Assembly: GCF_014861485.1 (NCBI RefSeq)
Contig: NZ_JACZHT010000002.1
Location: 310,001-374,000, forward strand
Origin: Phaeovibrio sulfidiphilus
GTDB lineage: Bacteria; Pseudomonadota; Alphaproteobacteria; Rhodospirillales; Rhodospirillaceae
Reading direction: 5' to 3'
Length of the DNA stretch: 64,000 nucleotides
Under the pieces are notes generated by a model that made no database searches, was not told the DNA's origin, and was given only the letters and a program-made list of their open reading frames with translations. A program made the translations under genes and the position numbers. Shown piece by piece: positions 30,968 through 40,207 of this stretch. Within the stretch, counting starts at the first letter, position 1; every line of letters starts with the position of its first letter.

Positions 30968-31234
30968 GCGGCCGCCGGGTGTCGGAGGGGGGCAGTCCCC
31001 CCGAGAGGGGGAGGTGGAGGTCTTTCCCCTGGGAGGGCGCATGCGTGCCCCGGGGGGCGGACCACCCCTGGCGTCCGTTTCCGGTGTGACGCGCCCGGAT
31101 AACGGTGGCGCGTGATCGTGTTCGCGCTGATCCGGGTGGCCGGATCGTGCCCGGGGCTGGCGGGGCTCAGCGGACCAGCCTGCGAAAGTCCCGTACAAAT
31201 CCCGCACAAATCCTGCGACGGGCCTGCAAAAAGA

Positions 31235-31259
31235 AAGCCCCCGGAAAAACCGGGGGCTT
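31235..31259 (-). terminator. intrinsic terminator of tig
   Basis: AAGCCCCCGG pairs with CCGGGGGCTT around a five-base loop, followed on the minus strand by TTCTTTTTG. The stem is symmetric and could also stop transcripts coming from btuD. It lies 60 bases past the tig stop. Confidence 0.85.
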
Positions 31260-31318
31260 CTGTTTTCTGCCGTCGTCCGGCCCCTGCGGCCGAAGCCGGA
31301 GGGGCCTGAACCCGGACC

Positions 31319-32719
31319 TTACTCGGAGGCCGCCTCGTCCGCCTTCTTCTTGCGGGCGCGGGTCTTCTTCGGCTTGTCCTCGGTCTCGGCGCTGGCACCC
31401 TCGATCTCGGCGCGCAGCTCGGCCATGGTGATCGGCTTGTCGGTGACCTTGGCCTTCTCCAGGATGTACTGGCAGGCCTTGTCCTCGAACAGGGGCGCAC
31501 GGAGGTGGTCCACCGCGTTGGGGTTGTTGCGGTAGTAGTCCAGGACCAGCTGTTCCTGGCCCGGGAAGTTCCGCAGCTCGCGCTGGAGCAGCTCGTTCAT
31601 CTCCTGGCGGGAGATGGTGATGTTGTTGCGACGGCCCGTCTCGGCCAGCAGCAGGCCAAGGCGCATGCGGCGGATCGCGATCTCCCGGTACTCGGCACGG
31701 AGCTCGTCTTCCGACTTGCCCTTGTCCTCGTCGTCCAGGGTGTCATTTTTGAGGGCGGTCTCGATCTCGCGCCAGATGGTCGAGAACTCGATCTCCAGCA
31801 TGCTCTCGGGCACCGGGAAGTCCACCAGCGGCGCGAGCGCGTCCAGAAGGCGGGGCTTCAGGCGGTCGAAGGCGATCTTGTCGTAGTCCGCGCGCAGACG
31901 GGTACGGATCTGCTCCTTCAGGGCGTCCAGGGTGTCGGCACCCATGGTCTTGGCCAGGGCGTCGTCGAGCTCGGGCAGGACGGCCTTCTTGACCGCGTGC
32001 ACGGTGACCTCGAACACGGCTTCCTTGCCCGCGAGGGTCGGGGCCGGGTAGTCCTCGGGGAAGGACACGGTCACGTCACGCTTGTCGCCGGCCTTGGCGC
32101 CGATCAGCTGCTCCTCGAAGCCGGGGATGAACTGGCCGGAGCCCAGCTCCAGGTCGTGGCCGTTGGCGCTGCCGTTCTCGAAGGCCTCGCCGTCGATGCG
32201 GCCGATGAAGTCGATCTCGACAACGCTTCCGTTCTCAGCGGCGGCGTCGGCACCGGCGTTCTCGAACTCCTTGGCGTAGGAGCGCATTTCCTCGAGGGTC
32301 TCATCGATCGTGGTCTCGTCGATCGTGATGACCTCGCGCTCGAGGCTGATGGAGGAGAAGTCCGGCTCGGGGATCTCGGGGAGGATCTCGAAGCTGATCT
32401 TCAGGGTCATGGGACCGGTTTCGGAGAGCTCGCCCTCCACATCCAGCTTGGGCTGGGTGGCGGGGCGCAGGCCCTGCTTGTCCGTCAGGTCGTCCAGGGC
32501 TTCCTTGACCACGGCATCCGCAATCTCTCCGAGAGCGCCTTTCGCATACCGCTTCCGCATCAGCGACATGGGGATCTTGCCAGGACGGAAGCCGGGAAGG
32601 CGAACCTGGTCCTTGAGCGTGTCAAGGCGGGCGTCGATGCGCTCCTTCACCTCTTCGGCGGACAGGGACACGGTGAATTCCCGCTTGAGGGAGTCATTAA
32701 GCGTTTCGGTGAGCTGCAT
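31319..32719 (-). CDS. tig: trigger factor
   Basis: Ribosome-bound chaperone and prolyl isomerase. 466 residues: ribosome-binding domain with GFRPGKIP (43-50), FKBP-type isomerase domain (about 165-250, FIGRIDGEAFENG and QFIPGFEEQLIGA), helical C-terminal chaperone domain, and a Lys-rich tail (KPKKTRARKKK). ATG 32719 starts the conserved MQLTETLND. Downstream there is a terminator and then the convergent btuD; clpP and clpX, the usual next genes, are not here. Confidence 0.96.
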   Translation of the reverse strand: MQLTETLNDSLKREFTVSLSAEEVKERIDARLDTLKDQVRLPGFRPGKIPMSLMRKRYAKGALGEIADAVVKEALDDLTDKQGLRPATQPKLDVEGELSETGPMTLKISFEILPEIPEPDFSSISLEREVITIDETTIDETLEEMRSYAKEFENAGADAAAENGSVVEIDFIGRIDGEAFENGSANGHDLELGSGQFIPGFEEQLIGAKAGDKRDVTVSFPEDYPAPTLAGKEAVFEVTVHAVKKAVLPELDDALAKTMGADTLDALKEQIRTRLRADYDKIAFDRLKPRLLDALAPLVDFPVPESMLEIEFSTIWREIETALKNDTLDDEDKGKSEDELRAEYREIAIRRMRLGLLLAETGRRNNITISRQEMNELLQRELRNFPGQEQLVLDYYRNNPNAVDHLRAPLFEDKACQYILEKAKVTDKPITMAELRAEIEGASAETEDKPKKTRARKKKADEAASE

Positions 32720-33437
32720 GGATACGGTTCTCTTGATGCTCTTTTTTGTTGGATGACAACGGGACGGGGACACACCCGAAAACGGCAAAATGGCCGGAGG
32801 GAATGCCTCTGGCCAGCGACTTGGTCAGTAAAAGGACCGGATTGCGACCCTTTGATTGCGACCCTTTGAACGTGCCGTACCCGAGAAACAGGCCACCACA
32901 GCCCCCTTCGGGGCTGGCGCGGGGGTGTCCGGACCGGGAAACCGCTCCTGTGAGCGACCGGCTGTCCGTGCCCCGGCGCACTGTGCAAAGCCGAAACCCG
33001 CGGGATCAAAGCCGGCTTTTCCATGTTCCGTCCGGGAAACCACAAAGGACATCGGCACGGCACGCCGGTACTCTATTCGTCCTCGCGCGGACGATACTCG
33101 CTCCGGTACTCGGAATGCAAGACCTAATACGGCCCGCCGGGGCTGCAAACCGGCGGTGCGGACAGCCCCGGGGCTGCCTGTGCAGCCGGAGGGTGGCTGT
33201 CCCGGGGATGGAGCCGCGCCGGGCGGGCGGAGGGGGCAGGGCGGTGACCCGCTACCGTGGTCGGGCGTGCGGTCCGCTCCGGGGGCATGGCCCGGGTTCC
33301 CGGGCGCGCGGGTCGGGGCAGCCGCGGGGCCGGGGGCGTGCTGCGGGGCGCTGCGGCGGGGCAGGGGCGCCCAAGGTCTTATGGCGTGCGGTGGCCCGGG
33401 TGGGGCCGCGGGCGACGAGGGAAGGGGAGCGTAGGGC
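32720..33437. other. intergenic region upstream of tig
   Basis: About 720 bases between bpt and tig, both on the minus strand. No gene recognised. It holds a perfect 14-bp direct repeat (32841-32868), a small perfect hairpin CGTCC-N6-GGACG (33078-33093), and very GC-rich sequence at 33140-33430. The tig promoter should lie here. Confidence 0.5.
32841..32868. repeat. perfect 14-bp tandem direct repeat upstream of tig
   Basis: ATTGCGACCCTTTG occurs twice with no spacer, about 120 bases before the tig start codon. The position fits a regulator binding site or a leader element, but no known operator is recognised. Confidence 0.85.
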
Positions 33438-34172
33438 TCAGGGGTCCGGGATCGTGAGGGGGGCCCAGCCGTCGGGGCCCAGGGCCTCCAGCGGGCGGAA
33501 GCGGCGTTTGTAGTCCATCTTCCGGCTCCCGTTCACCCAGTAGCCCAGGTACACGTACGGGAGGTTCTGTCTCTGGCACTCCTCCACAAGCCAGAGGACG
33601 ATCCAGGTGCCCAGGCTGCGTTGGGCCGGCAGTGTGGTGTCGAAGAACGAGTACACGGCCGAGAACCCGTCGTTCAGGTGGTCCACCAGACAGGCGGCCA
33701 CCAGTTGGCCCTCGGGATCGCGGAACATGGCCAGCGACGTTTCGATCGGGCTGTCCTCGATCATGGCCCGGTATTCAAAAAAGCCCATCAGGGCCATGTC
33801 GGAATCGCTGTGCCGGTCGTTTTCATAGCGGGAGAACAGGTGGTACTGCTCCACGGTCGCCTCGGGCTTCTCCAGCGTGCCCCTCAGGGAGGTGTTCATA
33901 TCCCGGGTGCGGCGGAAGGACCGGGTCATGACGAAGTCGGTGGCGTTGATCCGAACCGGGATGCACGCCGAGCAGCCCAGACAGGCGGGGGTGTAGGCAA
34001 TGTTGTGGGAACGCCGGAAGCCCGCAAGGGACAGGCTGTTGTGAAGCCCGTCGACATCGCTCCCCGAGAGGGTCGTCACGACCTTGCGTTCGGTCTGCCC
34101 CGGAAGATAGGGGCAGGGCATGGCCGGGGGCGAGAAAAAGAAGCGGGGTGGTGTGAGATCCGGTTGATCCAC
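33438..34172 (-). CDS. bpt: aspartate/glutamate leucyltransferase (Bpt)
   Basis: Transfers leucine from Leu-tRNA to N-terminal Asp or Glu, marking proteins for the N-degron pathway (ClpS/ClpAP). 244 residues, the family length, with the signature FRRSHNIAYTPACLGCSAC and later FFEYRAMIEDSP, SLGTWIVLWLVEEC and YVYLGYWVNGSRKMDYK. A GTG start at 34172 is chosen: GGGAG lies nine bases upstream and the protein then begins with the family-typical DQPDLTPPRFFFS. Longer in-frame extensions are not protein-like. Confidence 0.93.
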   Translation of the reverse strand: MDQPDLTPPRFFFSPPAMPCPYLPGQTERKVVTTLSGSDVDGLHNSLSLAGFRRSHNIAYTPACLGCSACIPVRINATDFVMTRSFRRTRDMNTSLRGTLEKPEATVEQYHLFSRYENDRHSDSDMALMGFFEYRAMIEDSPIETSLAMFRDPEGQLVAACLVDHLNDGFSAVYSFFDTTLPAQRSLGTWIVLWLVEECQRQNLPYVYLGYWVNGSRKMDYKRRFRPLEALGPDGWAPLTIPDP

Positions 34173-35131
34173 AGGAGACTCCCTTGGGTAGACAAGAGAC
34201 GCAGGCTGAACGTCGCTCCGGAGCGAGGGGCACCGGCGCTCCGGGGGTACAGGGTCGTTGACGCCCCGGCGCGCAGGGGCTTGCGCGTCGCAACAGGGGG
34301 CGGAGTCTGGCCCCGGTAAGGGGCGCGGAGGGTCAGGCCCTGCAAGCGGCACACCGTATGGCGCGTGCGTCGGCGGGGCCGCCCGGACTGTCCAGGACAC
34401 CGGGCTGCGGAACAGGGACACGGGGGCAGCCGGGAACTGCTGCCGCCGGAGCCGGGGAGGCAATCGGGCGCTTGCGGTCCGGCACGGTCCTGAATCGTCG
34501 CTCTGACTCTGATCGTAAGCACTTGGGAGCCGAAACGGCAAGGCTTACGTTCAAACGGCGGTGCCGCCGGGGGGATCCGCAAGCCCGCCGTCCGGAAGGG
34601 TGCCCGCAATATGGGCTGTTTTGCCGGATTACTCTTGGATATTTGTGCTCCGCGTTCTCGTTCAAGGGGGCACCCCTGTCGGGAGGGCGTGAGTATGCGG
34701 CGTGTCAGGGCCCGCCCATATGTGGATCGTGTGTTCGGATCGTGTGCGCAGGGCGAACCGTCGGGGCGAACCGTTGGGGCGAACCGTCGGGCCGCGGTGG
34801 CGTTCCTGTCAGGGCTTCCGTGTGCCGGGCTCGGGAGAACGGCGGGTTGGGGGCCGCGCGTCGGGGGCTCCGGGCTGCCGTTCCGGGGGGTGTTGCCGTC
34901 TGCATGCCGGGGCTGCCGTCCCTGTGGCTGACCCTGTGGCTGCCCCTTTCGCTTTCCCTGTAGAGGCCCGGCGTGGGGGATCCTGGCGGCTTGCGCCGTC
35001 GTCTGTCCAGCGGCTGTTCCTGTCCTCCCGCACCGCAGCCGATGCCACGGAACAGGGACGCCGGGCCCGGACCCGTGCGGCCCCCTTTCCGGGGGACTGT
35101 CCTTCAGCGCTCCGTTTTCAGAGACCCGTGT
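34173..35131. other. gene-free region between bpt and aminotransferase
   Basis: About 960 bases without a recognisable gene. Open frames on both strands lack domains and convincing starts. A short AT-richer stretch lies near 34610-34650, and a 13-bp triple repeat lies at 34751-34789. It should contain the bpt promoter. Confidence 0.5.
34751..34789. repeat. 13-bp tandem repeat, three units
   Basis: Three adjacent copies of GGGCGAACCGTCG (the middle one with T for C at position 12). Located in a gene-free region. Confidence 0.9.
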
Positions 35132-36277
35132 TCAGAGCCAGGCTTTCAGCCGTCGGACTGCCTCCTCGATTTCCGCCGTGGTGGTGCAGAAGCTGAAGCG
35201 GACAAACCGGGAGCCCTCCCCGTCATCGAAGTCCAGGCCAGGCGTTGTCGCGACGCCTGTTTCCTCCAGCATGCGCTCGCAGAACGCCAGACTGTCCGAC
35301 GTGATGTCCGAGACATCCGCATACAGGTAGAACGCGCCGTCGGCCGGGGCGAAATGCCGGATCCCGAGCTCCGGCAGGGCCGCAGACAGAAGGGCGCGGT
35401 TCCGGGCGTAGGTCTCCCGCAGGACGTCGAAGTCCGCCCGGTGGCGCAGGGCGAGGATCCCCGCATGCTGGGACAGGGTCGGCGGGCTGATATAGAGGTT
35501 CTGGGCCAGGCACTCCATGGGGCGCAGCAGCTCGGCCGGTGCCACCACCCATCCCAGGCGCCAGCCGGTCATGCAGTAGAACTTGGAGAAGCTGTTGACC
35601 ACGATGGGGTTGGGCGAAAGCCCGGCCACGGTTGTTGCGGGATCCGCGTAGGTCAGGCCGTGGTAGATCTCGTCGCTGATCAGGCGAATGCCCCGGGCGT
35701 CGCAGACCGTCATGATGGCCTGCATTTCCGGCCCGGGGATGACCGTCCCGGTCGGATTGGCGGGGCTGGCCACAATCAGGCCGTCAAGGGGCGGATCCAC
35801 GGCCTCCAGCGCGGCCGCGGTCAGGCGGTAGCCGGTTCGGGCGTCCACGCGGATGGGCACGGGCTCGCAGCCGAGCGCGCTCAGCATGTGGCGGTAGGCG
35901 GGGTAGCCCGGGCAGGTGATCCCCACCCGGTCGCCGGGCTCGAACGCGGCCAGGATGGCCAGCACAAATCCGCCCGAGGATCCGCAGGTCAGGACAATCC
36001 GCTCCGGATCGACGCTGACCCCATAGACGGTGTCGTACATGTCGGCCAGCGCGTGGCGCAGGGGCTCGATCCCCTGGGCCACCGTGTAGCCCATCCGCTC
36101 CGTCGCCAGGGTTTTGCCCAGCTCCGCAAGGGCCGCAGGCGGGAGGCCGCTGGCGGGCTGGCCGACCTCCAGGTGGCAGACGTGGGCTCCCTGCGCCTCC
36201 CGGCGGGCGGCGGCCCTCAGGAAATCCATGGCGAGGAACGGCGGGATCTGGCCCCGGCGGGCGATTTTCAGTGTCAT
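35132..36277 (-). CDS. class I/II PLP-dependent aminotransferase
   Basis: Fold-type I aminotransferase resembling aspartate or aromatic aminotransferases, 381 residues, cytoplasmic. Visible: HLEVGQPASGLP near the start, SPANPTG, SDEIYHGLTY, and the PLP lysine in NSFSKFYCMTGWRLGW, then RFSFCTTTAEIEEAVRRL at the end. ATG 36277 begins the conserved region; the ribosome site (GGATCC) is weak. Substrate cannot be told from sequence. The GGT-like gene lies 49 bases upstream on the same strand and may be co-transcribed. Confidence 0.9.
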   Translation of the reverse strand: MTLKIARRGQIPPFLAMDFLRAAARREAQGAHVCHLEVGQPASGLPPAALAELGKTLATERMGYTVAQGIEPLRHALADMYDTVYGVSVDPERIVLTCGSSGGFVLAILAAFEPGDRVGITCPGYPAYRHMLSALGCEPVPIRVDARTGYRLTAAALEAVDPPLDGLIVASPANPTGTVIPGPEMQAIMTVCDARGIRLISDEIYHGLTYADPATTVAGLSPNPIVVNSFSKFYCMTGWRLGWVVAPAELLRPMECLAQNLYISPPTLSQHAGILALRHRADFDVLRETYARNRALLSAALPELGIRHFAPADGAFYLYADVSDITSDSLAFCERMLEETGVATTPGLDFDDGEGSRFVRFSFCTTTAEIEEAVRRLKAWL

Positions 36278-36326
36278 CGAGGATCCAATGTGTGAGCGGT
36301 CGGGAACGTGGCGGGCGCGCGGGGCC

Positions 36327-37697
36327 TTACAGCCCGGACTGGAGCGCGTAGCCGGAGCCCCTCGGATCGGCCTGGGCCCGGCAGCTGGCCGGGTTGGGCG
36401 GAATCCCCTCGGGGCACGACAGCACGTTGACCCGGGCCGAGGCACCGGTCGGCGGGGCCGCGTCCCGAATGGCGTCTGCCGGGGGTGTGCCCTCGTCAAG
36501 GGCTTCCACGACCGACTGCAGGGCCCCGGCCGGTCCCGTGTCCGCCTGGCTGGCGGAGGCCCGGAACTCCTTGCTGTTCTGGTTGACCAGAAGCAGGGCC
36601 TGGCCCGGGACACTCCCGCCTGCGCCAATGAGGAAGCCGCGTCCGGGCACCACGTCTCCGGTCCCGAAGGGGGCGCCCAGGCTCAGGATGCACGCGACGG
36701 CGTTGCCGCTGCGGTCCGCGACCGAGAAGGTGGTGGTCCCGGCGCTGGCGGCGGGGCTCCCGTTTCCGAAGAGAGCGTGAAGGCGTCCGTTGCCCAGCTT
36801 CGTGCCCTCGGACGGGGCCCAGGCCGGCAGGACGTCCTGGAGGCTCTCCTGCGAGAGGCGGTGGCCTGTTGCGCTGTATCCCGCCAGAACCTCGCGGGCA
36901 ATGGGGCCGCGATGAAGAACGCCCGGGCCCTGCTGTCTCAGGCTGCCCAGGGTGCTGGCCAGGTCCGGGAAGCGGACCGTGTCCCCCTCCCGGGCCATGC
37001 GCAGCGCGTCATAGGCGGAGCCGGACGGGCCCGCGCTCCGGGGCGGCATCTCGGCCAGGCGCGCGTGCAGCGCCCGGGAGACGGGGAAGCCGAACCGGGC
37101 CAGGTTCTCGGAGGGCACCAGCAGGCCCTCCCAGCGCAGGGAGCCGTGGCGGGCGTGAAGCGCATAAAGGCCCCGGGCCAGTGCCGGCGTCATGGCGGTT
37201 CCCGGTGCGGAAGGATTGAAGGACAGGCTCTCGACCGTATTGTTCTTGGCGTTCCAGGCGAGGCACGTTCCCTCGGATCCGATCCCGGCGGCGACCGGAT
37301 AGGTCACCCCCAGGGTGAAGGCGAGGGCAACGGCGGCGTCGGCCGCGTTCCCGCCCGAGGACAGGACATCGCGGGCCACAAGAACCGCTCGCGGCTCGTC
37401 CGCCGTCACAAGCCCGGAAAACCCCTGGACATAGCCGATGGTTCCCGGGGCCCGGTGTTCCGCACAGCCCGCAAGGAGGGCGCCCGCGCTGCCAAGAAGA
37501 AGGGCGGCCAGGCGGGCCCGGCCCCAGCCCCAGCCCGAGCGCTTGCCGGAGCCCGCAGGCGTTGATGCCGGACGTCCCGACGGCAGAAGCCGTGATGCCA
37601 GAGGTCTCGATGCCAGATGTCTCGATGATTGACGGGTCCGGCGAAAGTCCCTAGCTTTTTCGGGAGAAACGTGTCTCGCGGGCGGAGTATTCAGCAT
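36327..37697 (-). CDS. gamma-glutamyltranspeptidase-like lipoprotein
   Basis: Product of 456 residues with a lipobox (GALLAGC, Cys near residue 78) and Ntn-hydrolase-like GGT features: SGGNAADAAVALAFTLGV at the start of the domain, and GTTTFSVADRSGNAVA, which holds the threonine equivalent to the GGT autoprocessing nucleophile. It is shorter than normal GGT (about 580) and likely membrane-anchored in the periplasm. The only usable start codon is ATG 37697, giving an implausibly long 60-residue lead before the signal peptide, encoded partly by a GATGCCAGA-GTCTC repeat (about 37595-37630). That ATG also overlaps the start of the divergent BepA-like gene, so the true start is uncertain. Confidence 0.8.
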   Translation of the reverse strand: MLNTPPARHVSPEKARDFRRTRQSSRHLASRPLASRLLPSGRPASTPAGSGKRSGWGWGRARLAALLLGSAGALLAGCAEHRAPGTIGYVQGFSGLVTADEPRAVLVARDVLSSGGNAADAAVALAFTLGVTYPVAAGIGSEGTCLAWNAKNNTVESLSFNPSAPGTAMTPALARGLYALHARHGSLRWEGLLVPSENLARFGFPVSRALHARLAEMPPRSAGPSGSAYDALRMAREGDTVRFPDLASTLGSLRQQGPGVLHRGPIAREVLAGYSATGHRLSQESLQDVLPAWAPSEGTKLGNGRLHALFGNGSPAASAGTTTFSVADRSGNAVACILSLGAPFGTGDVVPGRGFLIGAGGSVPGQALLLVNQNSKEFRASASQADTGPAGALQSVVEALDEGTPPADAIRDAAPPTGASARVNVLSCPEGIPPNPASCRAQADPRGSGYALQSGL

Positions 37698-39072
37698 GGG
37701 CTTTTCAGTTCCTTCAAGAGCGGTGGCGGGCCTGGTGCTCGCTTTTCTCGGAGTGGCGCTTGTGCTTGCGCCCGGACATGCCTGGGCGCGCGGCGTCTCC
37801 CTGATCCGGGATTCGGAGATCGAGCATACCCTCAGGGACTACGCGGCGCCCTTGCTGCGCGCCGCCGGTATCGGGGAGTCTGCCGTAACATTCCGTCTTG
37901 TCAACGATGATTCCGTTAACGCCTTCGCCACCACCGAGATGCGGGTTTTCATCAACTCGGGTCTGATTATCCGCGCCGAGGATCCGGGCGAGCTGAAGGG
38001 CGTTCTGGCCCACGAGGTGGGGCATCTGGCCGGCGGGCACCTGCTGCGGCTGCAGGACCAGATGTTCCAGGCCCAGGTGACAAGCCTGATCGGAGCCATC
38101 GCGGGCGCGGTGGCGGGCATGGCGTCCGGACGCCCGGACCTGGGCGCGGCGGTCCTTCTGGGGTCCACCCATGCGGCCGGGCGGGATTTCCTGTCCTTCA
38201 CCCGGGCCCAGGAAAACGCGGCCGACTCCTTCGCCCTGAAAGTGCTGGAGCAGACCGGCCAGTCCGCCCGGGGCATGATGAACTTTTTCGAGGTCATGAA
38301 GGGGCAGGAGGTTCTTTATTCCGACGCAAAGGACGCCTACACCCGGACCCACCCCCTGACCCAGGACCGCATGGACCTGATCGCCCAGCATGTGGCCCGG
38401 TCCGCGTACAGCGCCAATGAGAGCTCGCTTCAGGACCGGACCTCGTTTGCCCGGATGAAGGCCAAGCTGTTCGCCTTTCTGAAGCCCGCCTCCCAGACGC
38501 TCCAGCGTTATCCTGTTGGTCGGGATACCAGCGTGGCGGGGCGCTATGCCCAGTCCATTGCCTACTACCGGATGTCGGACCTTTCGCGGGCTCTCCCCCT
38601 GCTGGACGGGCTGATCGCCGAGTTTCCCCGGGACGCCTATTTCCATGAGCTTCGGGGCCAGATGCTCTTCGAGCACCAGAGGCTGGAGGAGGCGAAGGCG
38701 TCCTACGCCACCGCAACCCGGCTCATGCCCACCGAGCCGCTGCTTCTGATCGCCCTCGCTCACGTGAACAACGAGCTGGGCGGGACGGCCAATTTCGAGG
38801 CCGCGCGCACGGCGGCCCAGGCGGCCCTGACCATGGAGCCGGACAACCCGTTCGGCTGGCGGCAGCTGGCAAACGCCTATGGCGGGTTGTCGGACGAGGG
38901 GCGGGCGGCCTGGGCCATGGCCGAAATGTCCCTCTCGCGTGGGGATCCGAAGGAGGCGCAGATCCAGGCAAAGCGCGCCGAGGCCAAACTGCCCGCCGGT
39001 GCGAAGGAACGGGTGCGCCTGAAGGATCTGGAGGCGGAGGCCGAGCGCCAGATCAAGCGCCGCGGTCTGTAG
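37696..39072 (+). CDS. BepA-like M48 metalloprotease with TPR repeats
   Basis: Periplasmic zinc metalloprotease/chaperone of the BepA (YfgC) type, which monitors outer-membrane protein assembly at BamA. 458 residues: signal peptide (about 1-32, ends AWA), HEVGH zinc site (106-110), third ligand Glu173 in ENAAD, and C-terminal TPR-like helices (about 300-440). GGCGGAG precedes the ATG by a normal distance. Its start codon overlaps that of the divergent GGT-like gene. Assignment to the family is firm; equivalence to E. coli BepA is inferred. Confidence 0.92.
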   Translation: MGFSVPSRAVAGLVLAFLGVALVLAPGHAWARGVSLIRDSEIEHTLRDYAAPLLRAAGIGESAVTFRLVNDDSVNAFATTEMRVFINSGLIIRAEDPGELKGVLAHEVGHLAGGHLLRLQDQMFQAQVTSLIGAIAGAVAGMASGRPDLGAAVLLGSTHAAGRDFLSFTRAQENAADSFALKVLEQTGQSARGMMNFFEVMKGQEVLYSDAKDAYTRTHPLTQDRMDLIAQHVARSAYSANESSLQDRTSFARMKAKLFAFLKPASQTLQRYPVGRDTSVAGRYAQSIAYYRMSDLSRALPLLDGLIAEFPRDAYFHELRGQMLFEHQRLEEAKASYATATRLMPTEPLLLIALAHVNNELGGTANFEAARTAAQAALTMEPDNPFGWRQLANAYGGLSDEGRAAWAMAEMSLSRGDPKEAQIQAKRAEAKLPAGAKERVRLKDLEAEAERQIKRRGL

Positions 39073-39296
39073 ACGCTTCGGGCGCCGGGGCCTGTAAAGG
39101 CCCGGGATGACGGGACGGCGGGACGCTCCCCGTTTGGGGCACGGTTGGGACCGGGCGCCCTCGCGCGCCGTGTCCTCCGGCCGAGCTCTCCGGTGAGAGC
39201 GCCACGTGGGCGGGCAGGGCGGGTGGCGTGGCGGCCCGGCACCGGCAGGGCCGTGCGGCCCGGAAAGAACAGGGCCCTGAAGGGCGGACACAAAAG

Positions 39297-39330
39297 GAAA
39301 AAAGGCCCGGGACTGCGGTTCCGGGCCTTT
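39297..39330 (-). terminator. intrinsic terminator downstream of CTERM protein 1
   Basis: Perfect 10-bp stem AAAGGCCCGG/CCGGGCCTTT (39301-39330, ten-base loop) followed on the minus strand by TTTTCCTTTTG. It terminates the minus-strand CTERM genes; BepA transcripts converge on it. Confidence 0.85.
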
Positions 39331-39402
39331 CTGCAACACGTATTGGATAGGGGCGTCCGGCCCTGTTGACAGGGCGCTGCCTCCTGACGGTCCCGGTCCT
39401 TT

Positions 39403-39598
39403 GTCCGCGGTGGACGGGGTCCGGCGGATCCCGGTGTTCCGGTCAACGGGCCCGAAAGACCTCCGGGCCCGATCCGGCTCCGTCAGGAGGGCGGCCTCAC
39501 GCCTCTGCTTTTGCCGCTTTTGCTTTCCGGCGCGCCGTGACACCGGCACCGGCCAGGGCTGTGCCCAGAAGGACCAGGGCGCCCGGCAGGGGCACGTC
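39403..39598. repeat. direct repeat copy 1: 3' end of CTERM gene 1
   Basis: About 195 bases closely matching 40461-40652. It covers the last codons of CTERM gene 1 (sorting tail) and about 95 bases beyond the stop, including a perfect hairpin CGGGCCCG-N9-CGGGCCCG near 39446-39470. Confidence 0.9.
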
Positions 39599-40207
39599 GC
39601 CGACGGGCTCGCCGAAGCTCATGCTCGCATCATAGCTCACCCGGTATCCCGTCAGATCCAGGGATTTTCCCTCCGCTCCGTAGGCGCCCGCGATACTCAT
39701 CGTGTAGTCTCCGGCTGCGAGATTTGAGAAGACATGGAGCGAGGTGTTGTGGGTGCCAGCCGTCCGGACATCCTGTGTCCCGTCCGCCCGCGTAAGGCGT
39801 ACGATCAGGGTTTTGTCAGCGACGTCAAGGGATTGGGCGCCAAGGCTCAGGGTGAGGGACAGGGTTGCTCCCGTCTTCAGGCTGAAGCTGTAGGAATCCG
39901 AGAACTCCTGGTTTGAGCCTGAGGGCACAGGGGCTGTGAACACCTCCGTAAGCCAGCTGTCGGATCCGGCTTTCTTGCCCGCAACAAGGTGGAGCAGATC
40001 CTTCTTGTTGTCGTACTTCTGGAAGATACCGGTCAGCTGGGCGCCGTTGGCGTCCCTCTCCGACAGGGAGGTGCTGAAGCTTCCGAGCTTGATCCGGTAG
40101 TCCCTGGCCTCGGCCGTCGCCGGAGCAAACACGGCAGAGGCAAACAGGGCTGCAGCGCCAAAAAGCAGGCCGGACAGGGCACTCCGGCTGACAGGCGTAT
40201 GGAACAT
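39497..40207 (-). CDS. secreted protein with PEP-CTERM-type sorting signal, copy 1
   Basis: 236 residues: signal peptide (cleavage near ATAEA-RDY), a beta-rich mature region with FSDSYSFSLKTG (like the FxDxF family of PEP-CTERM proteins), and a C-terminal tripartite sorting tail: VPLPGALVLLG motif, hydrophobic segment, then basic ARRKAKAAKAEA. Such tails are processed by exosortase-type enzymes and lead to surface or matrix display; no exosortase gene is in this window. GAGG lies six bases before the ATG. It is a paralogue of the next gene (40552-41265), with near-identical ends and a divergent middle. Function unknown. Confidence 0.85.
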   Translation of the reverse strand: MFHTPVSRSALSGLLFGAAALFASAVFAPATAEARDYRIKLGSFSTSLSERDANGAQLTGIFQKYDNKKDLLHLVAGKKAGSDSWLTEVFTAPVPSGSNQEFSDSYSFSLKTGATLSLTLSLGAQSLDVADKTLIVRLTRADGTQDVRTAGTHNTSLHVFSNLAAGDYTMSIAGAYGAEGKSLDLTGYRVSYDASMSFGEPVGDVPLPGALVLLGTALAGAGVTARRKAKAAKAEA

